A stretch of 64,000 bases of DNA from OAS926 sp035503715 (lineage in GTDB: Bacteria > Pseudomonadota > Alphaproteobacteria > Rhizobiales > Rhizobiaceae). The stretch is from assembly GCA_035503715.1 (NCBI GenBank), contig DATJTE010000007.1:24217-88216 (forward strand), written 5' to 3'. Position numbers and translations under genes: made by a program. Position 1 is the first letter of the stretch; each line of letters opens with the position of its first letter. The notes under the pieces are model-generated. The model was not told the DNA's origin. It was given only the letters and a program-made list of their open reading frames with translations, and did no database searches. Of this stretch, positions 43,390-51,186 are shown one piece after another.

Positions 43390-44070
43390 GTGAGCATCGA
43401 GGCCGATATGCAGGACGACGAAAAAGCCATCTATTCCTCGCCGCCATGCTTCCTGCATGAGCTGGACGAAAGCGGCCGCCCGGCCTCGGGGCCAGGCCTG
43501 CCGATGGACCCCGATGTCCGCCGCAGGCGCAAGGCCGAGCGCGAACGACTGATCGCCACCCGCCTCGAAATTCCCGCTTCCGTCCGCGCCGAATATTCTG
43601 AACGCATCGCCGCAGGTCTCGACGCCGTGATCGGCGCTGTCTCCGGCAAAATGATCAGCCTCTACTGGCCGTTTCGCGGTGAGCCCGACCTGCGCACCTG
43701 GCTCGCCTCGGTTAATGAGCGCGGCGGTCGCACTGCCCTGCCGCTCGTCGTCGCCAAGGGCCAGCCGCTGGTGTTCCGCGCCTACGCGCCTGGCGACAAG
43801 TTGGAGAAAGGCGTGTGGAACATCCCGATCCCCGCGGACGGACCGGAAGTTGTCCCGGACATCGTCATATCGCCGGTTGTCGGCATCGATCCGAACAACT
43901 ACCGCCTCGGCTACGGCGGCGGCTTCTTCGACCGCACGCTGGCCGCCCTGCCCGTCAAACCGCTGGTCGTCGGCATCGGCTACGAGATGCAGCGCATCCC
44001 GACGATCTATCCGCAGTGGAACGACATCCCGATGGACGTGGTCGTGACGGAAGCGGGGCGGATCAGCTGA
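43390..44070 (+). CDS. 5-formyltetrahydrofolate cyclo-ligase
   Basis: A 226-residue ATP-dependent enzyme that turns 5-formyl-THF into methenyl-THF. The C-terminal nucleotide motif LGYGGGFFDRTLA is intact, with RLEIPASVRAEYSERIAAGL and ISLYWPFRGEPDL before it. An N-terminal extension of about 45 residues (DEKAIYSSPPCFLHELDESG) precedes the canonical fold (core begins near RRRRKAERERLIA); it is shared by alphaproteobacterial homologues as far as I recall. The start may be GTG 43390 or ATG 43408. It converges with the Lrp-type gene. Confidence 0.92.
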   Translation: MSIEADMQDDEKAIYSSPPCFLHELDESGRPASGPGLPMDPDVRRRRKAERERLIATRLEIPASVRAEYSERIAAGLDAVIGAVSGKMISLYWPFRGEPDLRTWLASVNERGGRTALPLVVAKGQPLVFRAYAPGDKLEKGVWNIPIPADGPEVVPDIVISPVVGIDPNNYRLGYGGGFFDRTLAALPVKPLVVGIGYEMQRIPTIYPQWNDIPMDVVVTEAGRIS

Positions 44071-44544
44071 TCACGCCATCTCCGGCTTCAGTCCGAGCGC
44101 GGTGCGGTCGATGATCTCGCGCAGCGCAAAGCTCGAATTGATCTTGGTCACGTGCGGCATGGCGGAGAGCCATTCCTTGTGGATGCGCTCATAATCGGCG
44201 AGGTCCTTCGCCGCGATGCGCAAGATGTAGTCGTATTCGCCCGACATCAAATGGCACGAAAGGATGTTCGGGCAGCGCTTCACCGCCGTCTCGAAATCCG
44301 ACAGCGTCTTCTCGAACTGGCCTGACAGCGATATATGCACGATCGCCGTCATCTGATGGCCGAGCGCCGCATTTGACAGCCGCGCGTGATAGCCGCGGAT
44401 GGTGCCGTTCTTCTCCAGATTGTCGAGCCGGCGCGAGCAGGCCGACTGCGACAGGCCGACCTTCTCGGCGAGTGCTGCGTTGGAGATGCGGCCGTCCTTC
44501 TGGAGGGTGTCCAGAATGGCGATATCGATCCTGTCGAGCGACAT
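44071..44544 (-). CDS. Lrp/AsnC-family transcriptional regulator
   Basis: A 157-residue regulator with the N-terminal winged helix (LDRIDIAILDTLQKDGRISN, helix-turn-helix ALAEKVGLSQSACSRRLDNL) and C-terminal RAM ligand-binding domain (MTAIVHISLSGQFEKTLSDF, SGEYDYILRIAAKDLADYER). The start ATG 44544 is chosen from homology; the longer open frame runs into the divergent gene. It is divergent from ald, so it probably senses alanine and controls ald (AldR-like). Confidence 0.93.
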   Translation of the reverse strand: MSLDRIDIAILDTLQKDGRISNAALAEKVGLSQSACSRRLDNLEKNGTIRGYHARLSNAALGHQMTAIVHISLSGQFEKTLSDFETAVKRCPNILSCHLMSGEYDYILRIAAKDLADYERIHKEWLSAMPHVTKINSSFALREIIDRTALGLKPEMA

Positions 44545-44551
44545 AACAGGT

Positions 44552-44641
44552 GATTCCTTCGAAAATTCATGAGATTGACGCAACGAATAGCGACGGAACG
44601 CCCCTGCGGCAACCGTCTTCGCAAGCCTTTTCGAAGGAATC
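44552..44641. promoter_or_regulatory. Candidate Lrp-type operator pair in the regulator/ald gap
   Basis: GATTCCTTCGAAAA at 44552-44565 is repeated as its exact reverse complement TTTTCGAAGGAATC at 44628-44641. Each contains TTCGAA. The two copies are 76 bp centre to centre, about seven helical turns, fitting a wrapping Lrp-like octamer. They lie 8 bases before the regulator start and about 70 bases before ald. Binding is inferred. Confidence 0.6.
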
Positions 44642-44709
44642 TGTGATCTAATTGCCAGAATACAGGGTAATGGCCGGACAATGTATCCGGCCGGCGAGGA
44701 GATCACGAG

Positions 44710-45828
44710 ATGCGCGTCGGCTGTCCGAAGGAAATCAAGAATCACGAGTACCGCGTCGGCATGACGCCGGGCTCCGTCCGCGAATATGTCGCGCATGGCC
44801 ATGAGGTGCTTGTCCAGAGCGGTGCGGGCGCCGGCATTGGCGCCGACGACAGCGCATACGCTGCCGCTGGCGCCAAGATCGCCAAGACCGCCGAAGAGGT
44901 CTTCGCCAAGTCGGACATGATCGTGAAGGTCAAGGAGCCGCAGCCCAACGAGTGGGTTCAATTGCGCGAAGGCCAGATCCTCTACACCTATCTGCATCTC
45001 GCGCCGGATCCGGAGCAGACCAAGGGCCTGCTCGCCTCAGGCGTGACGGCGGTCGCCTACGAGACCGTCACCGACGATCGCGGCGGCCTGCCGCTGCTGG
45101 CGCCGATGTCGGAGGTCGCCGGTCGTCTCTCCATCCAGGCCGGCGCCACGGCGCTGCAGAAGGCCAATGGCGGCCGCGGCGTGCTGCTCGGCGGCGTGCC
45201 AGGCGTGCTGCCAGGCAAGGTCACGGTGCTCGGCGGCGGTGTTGTCGGCCTGCATGCGGCCAAGATGGCTGCCGGCCTCGGCGCCGACGTCACCATCATC
45301 GACCGGTCGATCCCGCGCCTGCGCCAGCTCGACGACATCTTCAACGGCCGCGTCCACACGCGCTATTCCACCGTCGAGGCGCTGGAAGACGAATGCTTCT
45401 CCGCCGACATCGTCGTCGGCGCCGTGCTGATCCCGGGCGCCGCCGCGCCAAAACTCGTCACCCGCGAGATGCTGTCAGGCATGAAGAAGGGTGCGGTGCT
45501 GGTCGACGTAGCAATCGACCAGGGCGGCTGCTTCGAGACCAGCCATGCCACTACCCATGCCGAGCCGACCTATGAGGTCGACGGCATCATCCATTACTGC
45601 GTTGCGAACATGCCGGGCGCGGTGCCTGTCACCTCTGCGCACGCGCTGAACAATGCGACGCTCCACTATGGCTTGCAGCTCGCCGACAAAGGCCTCAAGG
45701 CCATCGTCGACGACCAGCATCTGCGCAATGGCCTGAACGTCCACAAGGGCCGCATCACCAACCGCGCCGTCGCCGATGCGCTGGGTTATGAGATGGCTGA
45801 GCCGAAGGCAGCACTTCAGGCTGCTTGA
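44710..45828 (+). CDS. ald: Alanine dehydrogenase
   Basis: A 372-residue NAD-dependent enzyme interconverting alanine and pyruvate plus ammonia. Substrate/catalytic sites: Arg in HEYRVGMTPGSV (pyruvate), Lys in MIVKVKEPQ, His in LYTYLHLAPDPEQ, and Asp in LVDVAIDQGGC; the NAD motif is KVTVLGGGVVGLHAAKMAAG. Full family length. It is under a likely Lrp-type divergent control and ends in a clear terminator. Expected use is alanine catabolism and, in bacteroids, alanine release (known in rhizobia). Confidence 0.97.
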   Translation: MRVGCPKEIKNHEYRVGMTPGSVREYVAHGHEVLVQSGAGAGIGADDSAYAAAGAKIAKTAEEVFAKSDMIVKVKEPQPNEWVQLREGQILYTYLHLAPDPEQTKGLLASGVTAVAYETVTDDRGGLPLLAPMSEVAGRLSIQAGATALQKANGGRGVLLGGVPGVLPGKVTVLGGGVVGLHAAKMAAGLGADVTIIDRSIPRLRQLDDIFNGRVHTRYSTVEALEDECFSADIVVGAVLIPGAAAPKLVTREMLSGMKKGAVLVDVAIDQGGCFETSHATTHAEPTYEVDGIIHYCVANMPGAVPVTSAHALNNATLHYGLQLADKGLKAIVDDQHLRNGLNVHKGRITNRAVADALGYEMAEPKAALQAA

Positions 45829-45855
45829 TTCACCGACAAGATTTCCTCCTGTCTC

Positions 45856-45883
45856 GCCGCCGGGTCAAAACCGGCGGCTTTTT
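45856..45883 (+). terminator. Rho-independent terminator of ald
   Basis: GCCGCCGG (45856-45863) pairs with CCGGCGGC (45871-45878) around GTCAAAA, followed by TTTTT. It is 27 bases beyond the ald stop. Confidence 0.9.
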
Positions 45884-45912
45884 CTTTGCCGCGCGTTGCG
45901 TGTTCGGGCAAC

Positions 45913-45938
45913 AAAAAAGCGGGGCAAAGACCCCGCTT
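45913..45938 (-). terminator. Rho-independent terminator after the DUF1203 gene
   Basis: AAGCGGGG (45917-45924) pairs with CCCCGCTT (45931-45938) around CAAAGA; on the minus strand a T run follows (AAAAAA at 45913-45918 on plus). It lies about 115 bases beyond the DUF1203 stop. Confidence 0.8.
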
Positions 45939-46052
45939 CCTCGGTTGCTGTCGCAGCGCCGGTTCATCCATGGTCGCGCGCAGCATCGTCCTTATAGCGG
46001 CCAATTATTGCCGGAAGATGACTGCGCCGCGTCCTTTCGATGACGCTCGCGC

Positions 46053-46523
46053 CTACGCCCGCTCGATGCGCACCTGGTAGCAATTATTCCGCGCCGAACG
46101 CATGTGCAGATAGGCAATGTCGTCGCGCTCCAAGAGTTCGTGCGCACGGTTGCAGATCTGATGCGTCGTGGTTACCGCGCCCGTGCCGTAGACGATGCGG
46201 TCGTCGTGGCTGTAGCCGCGCAGGATATAGTCGGGCGTCGCGCGAAACAGGTCCGGGATCACATCCGTCTCCGGGGCGCGCTCGCATGCTTCGGCGCAGA
46301 GAAAGATCGGGCCGGTCTCCGCGTAAGGCTGCAGTTCGGGGAAAGGCCTGTGCGCCAGGATCAGGTAGTCCTGCCCCGCCGGCACATTCTTCAGGCAGTG
46401 GCGGCACGGCACCCCGTGGCCATCCGAGACGCGCCGCTCCGGCGTCATCCCGTAGGCGTCAGCGCCTCCGGCTTGCAGCGCTCTGACCGTCTCGGTCGGC
46501 ATCGCTTTGAACTTGATCAGCAT
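46053..46523 (-). CDS. DUF1203 family protein
   Basis: A 156-residue protein of the DUF1203 family: conserved CRHCLKNVPAGQDYLILAHR, PYAETGPIFLCAEACERAP, and C-terminal YLHMRSARNNCYQVRIERA. The C-x-x-C and later cysteines hint at metal binding or redox function, but none is established. Start ATG 46523; the longer frame upstream is not conserved. It is downstream of the OmpA gene but separated by a terminator hairpin. Confidence 0.85.
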   Translation of the reverse strand: MLIKFKAMPTETVRALQAGGADAYGMTPERRVSDGHGVPCRHCLKNVPAGQDYLILAHRPFPELQPYAETGPIFLCAEACERAPETDVIPDLFRATPDYILRGYSHDDRIVYGTGAVTTTHQICNRAHELLERDDIAYLHMRSARNNCYQVRIERA

Positions 46524-46597
46524 GACAGATCTCTTCGTCGTTTCGATCGAAGAGATACGGTCCGGCGCGTGCCGCGCCCACCCGAAACTTGCACATG

Positions 46598-46640
46598 AAA
46601 AACTCCCGCCCGTCGGTACCGAATTGCGACAGGCGGGAGC
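46598..46640 (-). terminator. Terminator of the OmpA-type gene
   Basis: CTCCCGCC (46603-46610) pairs with GGCGGGAG (46632-46639); on the minus strand a TTTTT run follows. The loop is long (21 bases) but the stem is perfect. It follows the OmpA stop by about 50 bases. Confidence 0.7.
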
Positions 46641-46687
46641 AATTTGCAGCGGCGGAACGGGAGGAGAAGCCGCTGCCAAACCTGTTG

Positions 46688-47572
46688 CTATTGGCGCACG
46701 AACTCGTCGATGCGGCGCAGCGTGACGCGGCGGTTGTGCCAGTCTTCATACGGCGTGTTCACGAGCAAATACTCCTCGCCGTAGCCGACCGTCTCCAGCG
46801 CGTAGGACGGGATGCCGAACTCGCGCACCAGAAGCCGCCGGAGCGACGCCGCGCGAGCCTCCGAGAGCCGGTAGTTGCTCTCGAAGGAACCGACCGCGTC
46901 GGTGTGACCTTCGATCAGCACCTGCGCCTCGGGGTTGCGGTTGAGCATGCTCGAGATCGCATCGGCGATCACCTCGACCTTGCCAAACTGCGAGTATGGG
47001 ATCTCGGCCGAGGCGAAGGCGAAGTTGATAGCCTGGATGTCGATCGAGGGCGCCGCACGGCGCAGTTCCGGCCGGCGGGTGAATTCGCGAATGGTGACGC
47101 GCTCTTCGCGTCGCAAGCGCTTCGTCGCGGGCGCTTCGAGCCGGCGCTGGATTTCGACCGCCGACGGAACCTGTTCGCGAATCTTTACCTCTTCTCGGAC
47201 CCGCTCCTTGCGCGTGTATTCCTTGTCTTCGCGCACGATTTCGCGGCGGCGGTCTTCTGGAGCGAATTCCTTGTCCTCGCGAACGGTTTCGCGGCGGCGC
47301 TCTTCCGGAACGTCCTTCTTGCCCTCACGAACGGTTTTGCGACCACGGTCCTCCGGGGTGCGCTCCTTCTCCTCGCGAACGGTCTCGCGCTGCTCCGGAC
47401 GCTTCGTCCGCTTCAGGCGTTCCTTCTCGGTCGGATTTTCCTTGTCGCGGGCGTCGATCACGATCTCGGACGGATCGCCGACACCGTCGCGCCGGCGCTC
47501 GGCCGCGTTCACGACGCTCGGAATGGCGAAAGCCGCGATCAGCAGCGCGGCGATGGATTTTCTCACGATCAT
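46688..47572 (-). CDS. OmpA-family envelope protein with tandem 16-residue charged repeats
   Basis: A 294-residue protein with signal peptide (SIAALLIAAFAIPSVVNA), a highly charged middle and a C-terminal OmpA-like peptidoglycan-binding domain from about residue 175 (SIDIQAINFAFASAEIPYSQ, QVLIEGHTDAVGSFESNYRL, RRLLVREFGIPSYALETVGY). The middle (residues 61-124) is four tandem 16-residue units of the form RETVREDKExxPEDRR, Glu/Arg-rich and probably a long helix or coiled coil spanning the periplasm. The OmpA fold binds diaminopimelate; overall role likely envelope tethering. The repeat block is unusual (see findings). Confidence 0.88.
   Translation of the reverse strand: MIVRKSIAALLIAAFAIPSVVNAAERRRDGVGDPSEIVIDARDKENPTEKERLKRTKRPEQRETVREEKERTPEDRGRKTVREGKKDVPEERRRETVREDKEFAPEDRRREIVREDKEYTRKERVREEVKIREQVPSAVEIQRRLEAPATKRLRREERVTIREFTRRPELRRAAPSIDIQAINFAFASAEIPYSQFGKVEVIADAISSMLNRNPEAQVLIEGHTDAVGSFESNYRLSEARAASLRRLLVREFGIPSYALETVGYGEEYLLVNTPYEDWHNRRVTLRRIDEFVRQ
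47201..47392 (-). repeat. Four 48-bp coding direct repeats inside the OmpA gene
   Basis: Codons 61-76, 77-92, 93-108 and 109-124 encode in-register units (RETVREEKERTPEDR, RKTVREGKKDVPEER, RETVREDKEFAPEDR, REIVREDKEYTRKER). The DNA shows recurring CTCGCGAACGGTTT-type stretches on the plus strand, so the block arose by tandem duplication. Copy number may vary between strains. Confidence 0.85.
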
Positions 47573-47685
47573 GACGCTCTCCTCGGGCGTTCCGAGCCGA
47601 TATGGCTCGCTCGATGATGCGGAGAATGCCAGACCAAAGCTGAAGCGGGGCTGAACGCGGTGTTTAGAAAAGGCTCGGCGAAGCC

Positions 47686-48267
47686 CTAGTCCCGCATCAC
47701 GATCGCCGACCGCTCAGCGAAAGGCATCGGGCGGATCATTTCCTGCTTCTGGCCGACCGGCGAGAAGCCAAGCCGCTGGTAAAGCGGCAGCGCAGCCGGA
47801 TGATCGAGCGTGCAGGTCTGCACCGTTACCAGCTTCGGGCCATGCGACCAGCAGGCCTCGATCGCCGCCCCCAGGAACCAGCGCCCGATCCCCTGCCCCA
47901 GCGCATGGTCCATCATGCCGAAATAAGCAAGCTCGACCTCTTCGGGCAGATGCGGCTTCAGGTCGAAGAAGCCGGCCGGCGCGCCGTCGAGATAGAGCAC
48001 ACGGATATCGCGGCCGGATGCGCGCAACCCCTCTTCGATCTCCGCGTCGCTGGTGCGCAGCGAGTTGACCCAGTGCCATTTCCGCCCGACCCGATCCATC
48101 AGATAGCGGTAGAAGTGGCGCGGCGCGTTACGGGTTTTGAGCAGCGCGATCTGCCTGCCATAGGGGAGCGGCGGATAGTGCAGAGGCGGCGCCTTCATCT
48201 CGAGGAAAGTCACGGTGACCTCGATGTCCTCGAGCGCCTCGCCATTGCCCTTCTTCTTCTGCGCCAT
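47686..48267 (-). CDS. GNAT-family N-acetyltransferase
   Basis: A 193-residue acyl-CoA acyltransferase. The acetyl-CoA binding motif A is GMMDHALGQGIGRWFLGAAI with the Q-G-I-G-R variant, and the C-terminal LDHPAALPLYQRLGFSPVGQ is the GNAT hallmark. Substrate unknown. ATG 48267 lies one base after the sulfurtransferase stop region, so the two are translationally linked. The N-terminal LEMKAPPLHYPPLPYGRQIA is shared with alphaproteobacterial homologues. Confidence 0.88.
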   Translation of the reverse strand: MAQKKKGNGEALEDIEVTVTFLEMKAPPLHYPPLPYGRQIALLKTRNAPRHFYRYLMDRVGRKWHWVNSLRTSDAEIEEGLRASGRDIRVLYLDGAPAGFFDLKPHLPEEVELAYFGMMDHALGQGIGRWFLGAAIEACWSHGPKLVTVQTCTLDHPAALPLYQRLGFSPVGQKQEMIRPMPFAERSAIVMRD

Positions 48268-48268
48268 A

Positions 48269-49120
48269 TCAGCCCTTGCCCGTTTCGACCGGCGTATCCG
48301 CCCGCCCGCCCCATTCCGTCCACGACCCGTCATAGAGCTTGTTGTTGGTGTGGCCGAGCGATTCCAGCGCGAGCGTGATCACCGCTGCGGTCACCCCAGA
48401 ACCGCAGGACGTCACCACCGGCCCGGAGAGATCGAGGCCCGCACCTTCGATTGCCTTCTTGAGTTCAGGCAGCGGCAGCAGCTTGCCGTCCTTGGCGAGC
48501 GACACCGCCGGAACGTTTTTCGCGCCGGGCATGTGGCCCGACCGCATGCCGGCGCGCGGCTCTGGATCGGTGCCGGCGAAGCGCCCGGCCGGCCGCGCAT
48601 CGGCGATCTGGCTCGTCTTGCCTTCAACGATCTTTTTCATCTGATCGAAGGATGCGACACGGTCGGCATCAAAATTCACATGAAAAACGCAAGGCGCGAT
48701 CTTCGTCGCCTTGTTGCTCACCGGCCTGCCCTCGGACTTCCAGCGATCGAACCCGCCGTCGAGCACATAGGCCTGATAGACGCCCATCACGCGGAACATC
48801 CACCACACGCGCGGCGACGAGAACATGCCCGGCCCGTCATAAACGACGATCGTGTCGTCGGCCGAAATGCCCATCGACCCGGCGAACTGCGCGAAGACTT
48901 TCGGGCTGGGCAGCGTGTGCGGCAGCGTCGAGTTCGGCTCGACGACAAGATCCTGGTCGAAGAACACCGCGCCGGGAATGTGCGCAGCATCGTATTCGGC
49001 CTTGGGGTCGCGCTTGTGCGCCGGCAGGTACCAGGACGCATCGACGATCGAGACGCCGGGTGTGCCGATCCGGCTTTCGAGCCAGTCGGCGTCAACGACA
49101 AAGGGGCTGGTGTCCGCCAT
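48269..49120 (-). CDS. sseA: 3-mercaptopyruvate/thiosulfate sulfurtransferase
   Basis: A 283-residue protein of two rhodanese domains. The active-site loop is in the C-terminal domain, SCGSGVTAAVITLALESLG, where CGSGVTA is the mercaptopyruvate-type signature; the N-terminal domain (VSIVDASWYLPAHKRDPKAE, VVYDGPGMFSSPRVWWMFRV) is catalytically inactive as usual. Start ATG 49120 because the longer frame overlaps the AlaX gene. It sits between AlaX and GNAT, close to cysteine synthase, suggesting a sulfur/cysteine-related group. Confidence 0.92.
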   Translation of the reverse strand: MADTSPFVVDADWLESRIGTPGVSIVDASWYLPAHKRDPKAEYDAAHIPGAVFFDQDLVVEPNSTLPHTLPSPKVFAQFAGSMGISADDTIVVYDGPGMFSSPRVWWMFRVMGVYQAYVLDGGFDRWKSEGRPVSNKATKIAPCVFHVNFDADRVASFDQMKKIVEGKTSQIADARPAGRFAGTDPEPRAGMRSGHMPGAKNVPAVSLAKDGKLLPLPELKKAIEGAGLDLSGPVVTSCGSGVTAAVITLALESLGHTNNKLYDGSWTEWGGRADTPVETGKG

Positions 49121-49128
49121 CGTTTTCC

Positions 49129-49872
49129 TCAATTCGCCGGCATCGGGCCAAATCGGATGCGGAAGCGCCGGTTCTCGCGCCCCTTCTTCTCGATCTTGCC
49201 GATATGGATTTCGCCCACTTCCGCCGTGCCTTTCACATGCGTGCCGCCGCAGGGCTGGCTGTCGATCACGGCGTTGTCGCCGATGCACACCAGCCTGATC
49301 TTTCCGGTGCCGGCCGGCGGCCGCACATTCTTCGACTTCACAAGTCCCGGATTGGCCGCGAGCTCCTCATCCGTGATCCAGCGCGTGAACACAGGATGGT
49401 TCGCCGCGACGAGCTCGTTCAGCTTCGCCGTCACATCCTCTTTCGAATAGCCCGTTTCGGGAATGTCGAAGTCGACGCGGGAATCGTCCTCCGAAACCGC
49501 CGCGCCCGTGATCGGGAACGGGCAGATCACGGTGAGCAGGTGGCAGGCGGTGTGCATGCGCATCAGCCGGTAGCGGCGCTCCCAGTCGATCGCGAGCGTC
49601 AGCGTCTCCCCGACCGACGGCATCGCCTCACCCGCGGCCGGCACATGGATGATCTCGTCCTTCGTCTCGCCGGTCACCGTCGCCGCGATCGCGACCTTAC
49701 CGGCGCCATTGGCGCGACGCAGCACGCCGGTGTCGCCTGGCTGGCCGCCCGATGTCGCATAGAAGATCGTGCGGTCGAAAATGATGCCGCCGCGATCGTT
49801 GATCGCGACGACCTCTGCCTCGACCTCGCGCAGATAGGAGTCGTCGCGGAACAGGCTTGCGGTCTTATGCAT
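49129..49872 (-). CDS. AlaX-type alanyl-tRNA editing protein
   Basis: A 247-residue freestanding editing domain that hydrolyses mischarged Ser- or Gly-tRNA-Ala. Zinc ligands are visible: HTACH (MRMHTACHLLTVI) and the C-x-x-x-H of SQPCGGTHVKGTAEVGEI. The N-terminal FYATSGGQPGDTGVL segment is the second family hallmark. It is homologous to the AlaRS C-terminal editing region but lacks a synthetase core. It lies eight bases upstream of sseA, in the same direction. Confidence 0.93.
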   Translation of the reverse strand: MHKTASLFRDDSYLREVEAEVVAINDRGGIIFDRTIFYATSGGQPGDTGVLRRANGAGKVAIAATVTGETKDEIIHVPAAGEAMPSVGETLTLAIDWERRYRLMRMHTACHLLTVICPFPITGAAVSEDDSRVDFDIPETGYSKEDVTAKLNELVAANHPVFTRWITDEELAANPGLVKSKNVRPPAGTGKIRLVCIGDNAVIDSQPCGGTHVKGTAEVGEIHIGKIEKKGRENRRFRIRFGPMPAN

Positions 49873-49961
49873 ATGCGGGCTGCTGGCTGAATGAGTTCAG
49901 CCGCACAATAGTTGGCCCGGCCCCGGAAGCAACACCGCGCGTTTGGGCCACCAATCCCCTG

Positions 49962-50996
49962 CTACGCCACCGCCTCGTAGGGCACGGCGATATCCGGCGA
50001 TTCTTCCAGCCATCCCGGCACCGGCAGGTTCTTCGATCGCAGGAACTCGGGATTGAACAGTTTCGACTGGTAGCGCGTACCATTATCGGCGAGGATCGTC
50101 ACGATCGTCTTGCCCGGGCCGAGCTCCTTGGCAAGCTTGATGGTGCCGGCGATGTTGATGCCGGTCGAGCCGCCGAGACACATGCCCTCTTCCTGCACGA
50201 GATCGAAGACGATGGGCAGCGCCTCTTCGTCCGTCACCTGCCAGGAAAAATCGGGCGCGAAGCCCTCGAGGTTGGCCGTGATGCGCCCCTGCCCGATGCC
50301 CTCAGTGATGGAACTGCCCTCGGCCTTCAGCACGCCCTCGGTGTAGAAGCTGAACAGCGCCGCGCCGAGCGGATCGGCAAGACCGATCTTCACGTCCTTG
50401 CTATGCTCGCGCAGGCCGATGCCGATTCCGGCCAGCGTCCCGCCGGTGCCGACTGCCGAGACGAAACCGTCGACCTTGCCGTTCGTCTGCGCCCAGATCT
50501 CCTGCGCGGTGGTCCGGATGTGTCCGTCGCGGTTGGCGACATTGTCGAACTGGTTGGCCCAGATCGCGCCGTTCTTCTCCGTGCGCGCGAGGTCCGCCGC
50601 AAGCCGGCCCGACACTTTTACGTAGTTGTTCGGGTTCTTGTACGGTACCGCCGGCACCTCGATCAGTTCGGCGCCGAGCAGCCGCAGCGTGTCCTTTTTC
50701 TCCTGGCTCTGCGTGTCGGGGATGACGATGACGGTGCGGTAGCCGAGCGCCTTGGCGACCACCGTCAGCCCGATGCCCGTATTTCCAGCCGTTCCTTCGA
50801 CGATCACCCCACCTGGCCTCAGCAGCCCGCGCTTTTCCGCATCGCGGATGATGAACAGCCCGGCGCGATCTTTCACCGACTGGCCCGGATTCATGAATTC
50901 CGCCTTGCCGTAGATGTCGCAGCCCGTCTCGTCCGAGGCGCGCCTCAGCCTGATCAGCGGCGTGTTGCCGATCGTTTCGATCACCGACGGGTGCAT
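49962..50996 (-). CDS. cysK: Cysteine synthase A-type PLP enzyme
   Basis: A 344-residue fold-type II PLP enzyme, making cysteine from O-acetylserine and sulfide. The PLP lysine is in FMNPGQSVKDRAGLFII, the substrate loop is EGTAGNTGIGLTVVAKALGY, and the phosphate-binding loop is VSAVGTGGTLAGIG. It is slightly longer than E. coli CysK (C-terminal LRSKNLPVPGWLEESPDIAV), a feature of the alphaproteobacterial CysK2-like group. Neighbours sseA and AlaX support a cysteine role. Confidence 0.93.
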   Translation of the reverse strand: MHPSVIETIGNTPLIRLRRASDETGCDIYGKAEFMNPGQSVKDRAGLFIIRDAEKRGLLRPGGVIVEGTAGNTGIGLTVVAKALGYRTVIVIPDTQSQEKKDTLRLLGAELIEVPAVPYKNPNNYVKVSGRLAADLARTEKNGAIWANQFDNVANRDGHIRTTAQEIWAQTNGKVDGFVSAVGTGGTLAGIGIGLREHSKDVKIGLADPLGAALFSFYTEGVLKAEGSSITEGIGQGRITANLEGFAPDFSWQVTDEEALPIVFDLVQEEGMCLGGSTGINIAGTIKLAKELGPGKTIVTILADNGTRYQSKLFNPEFLRSKNLPVPGWLEESPDIAVPYEAVA

Positions 50997-51186
50997 GGGG
51001 AATCCTTCATTTCAGTCGAAAAAGACCGTAGAAACGTGGCGACGGGCTTTCAAGGTGCGAATTTGCTCGGCTTTTGCGCCAATTGAGAACCAGAATCCCG
51101 CAAAACTGCGGATGCGTGTGCCCGGTGGTTGGCTTTTCTGCCGATTTCCGGCAGTAGCCGGGCACGGACATGGGGAAATTCCACAT

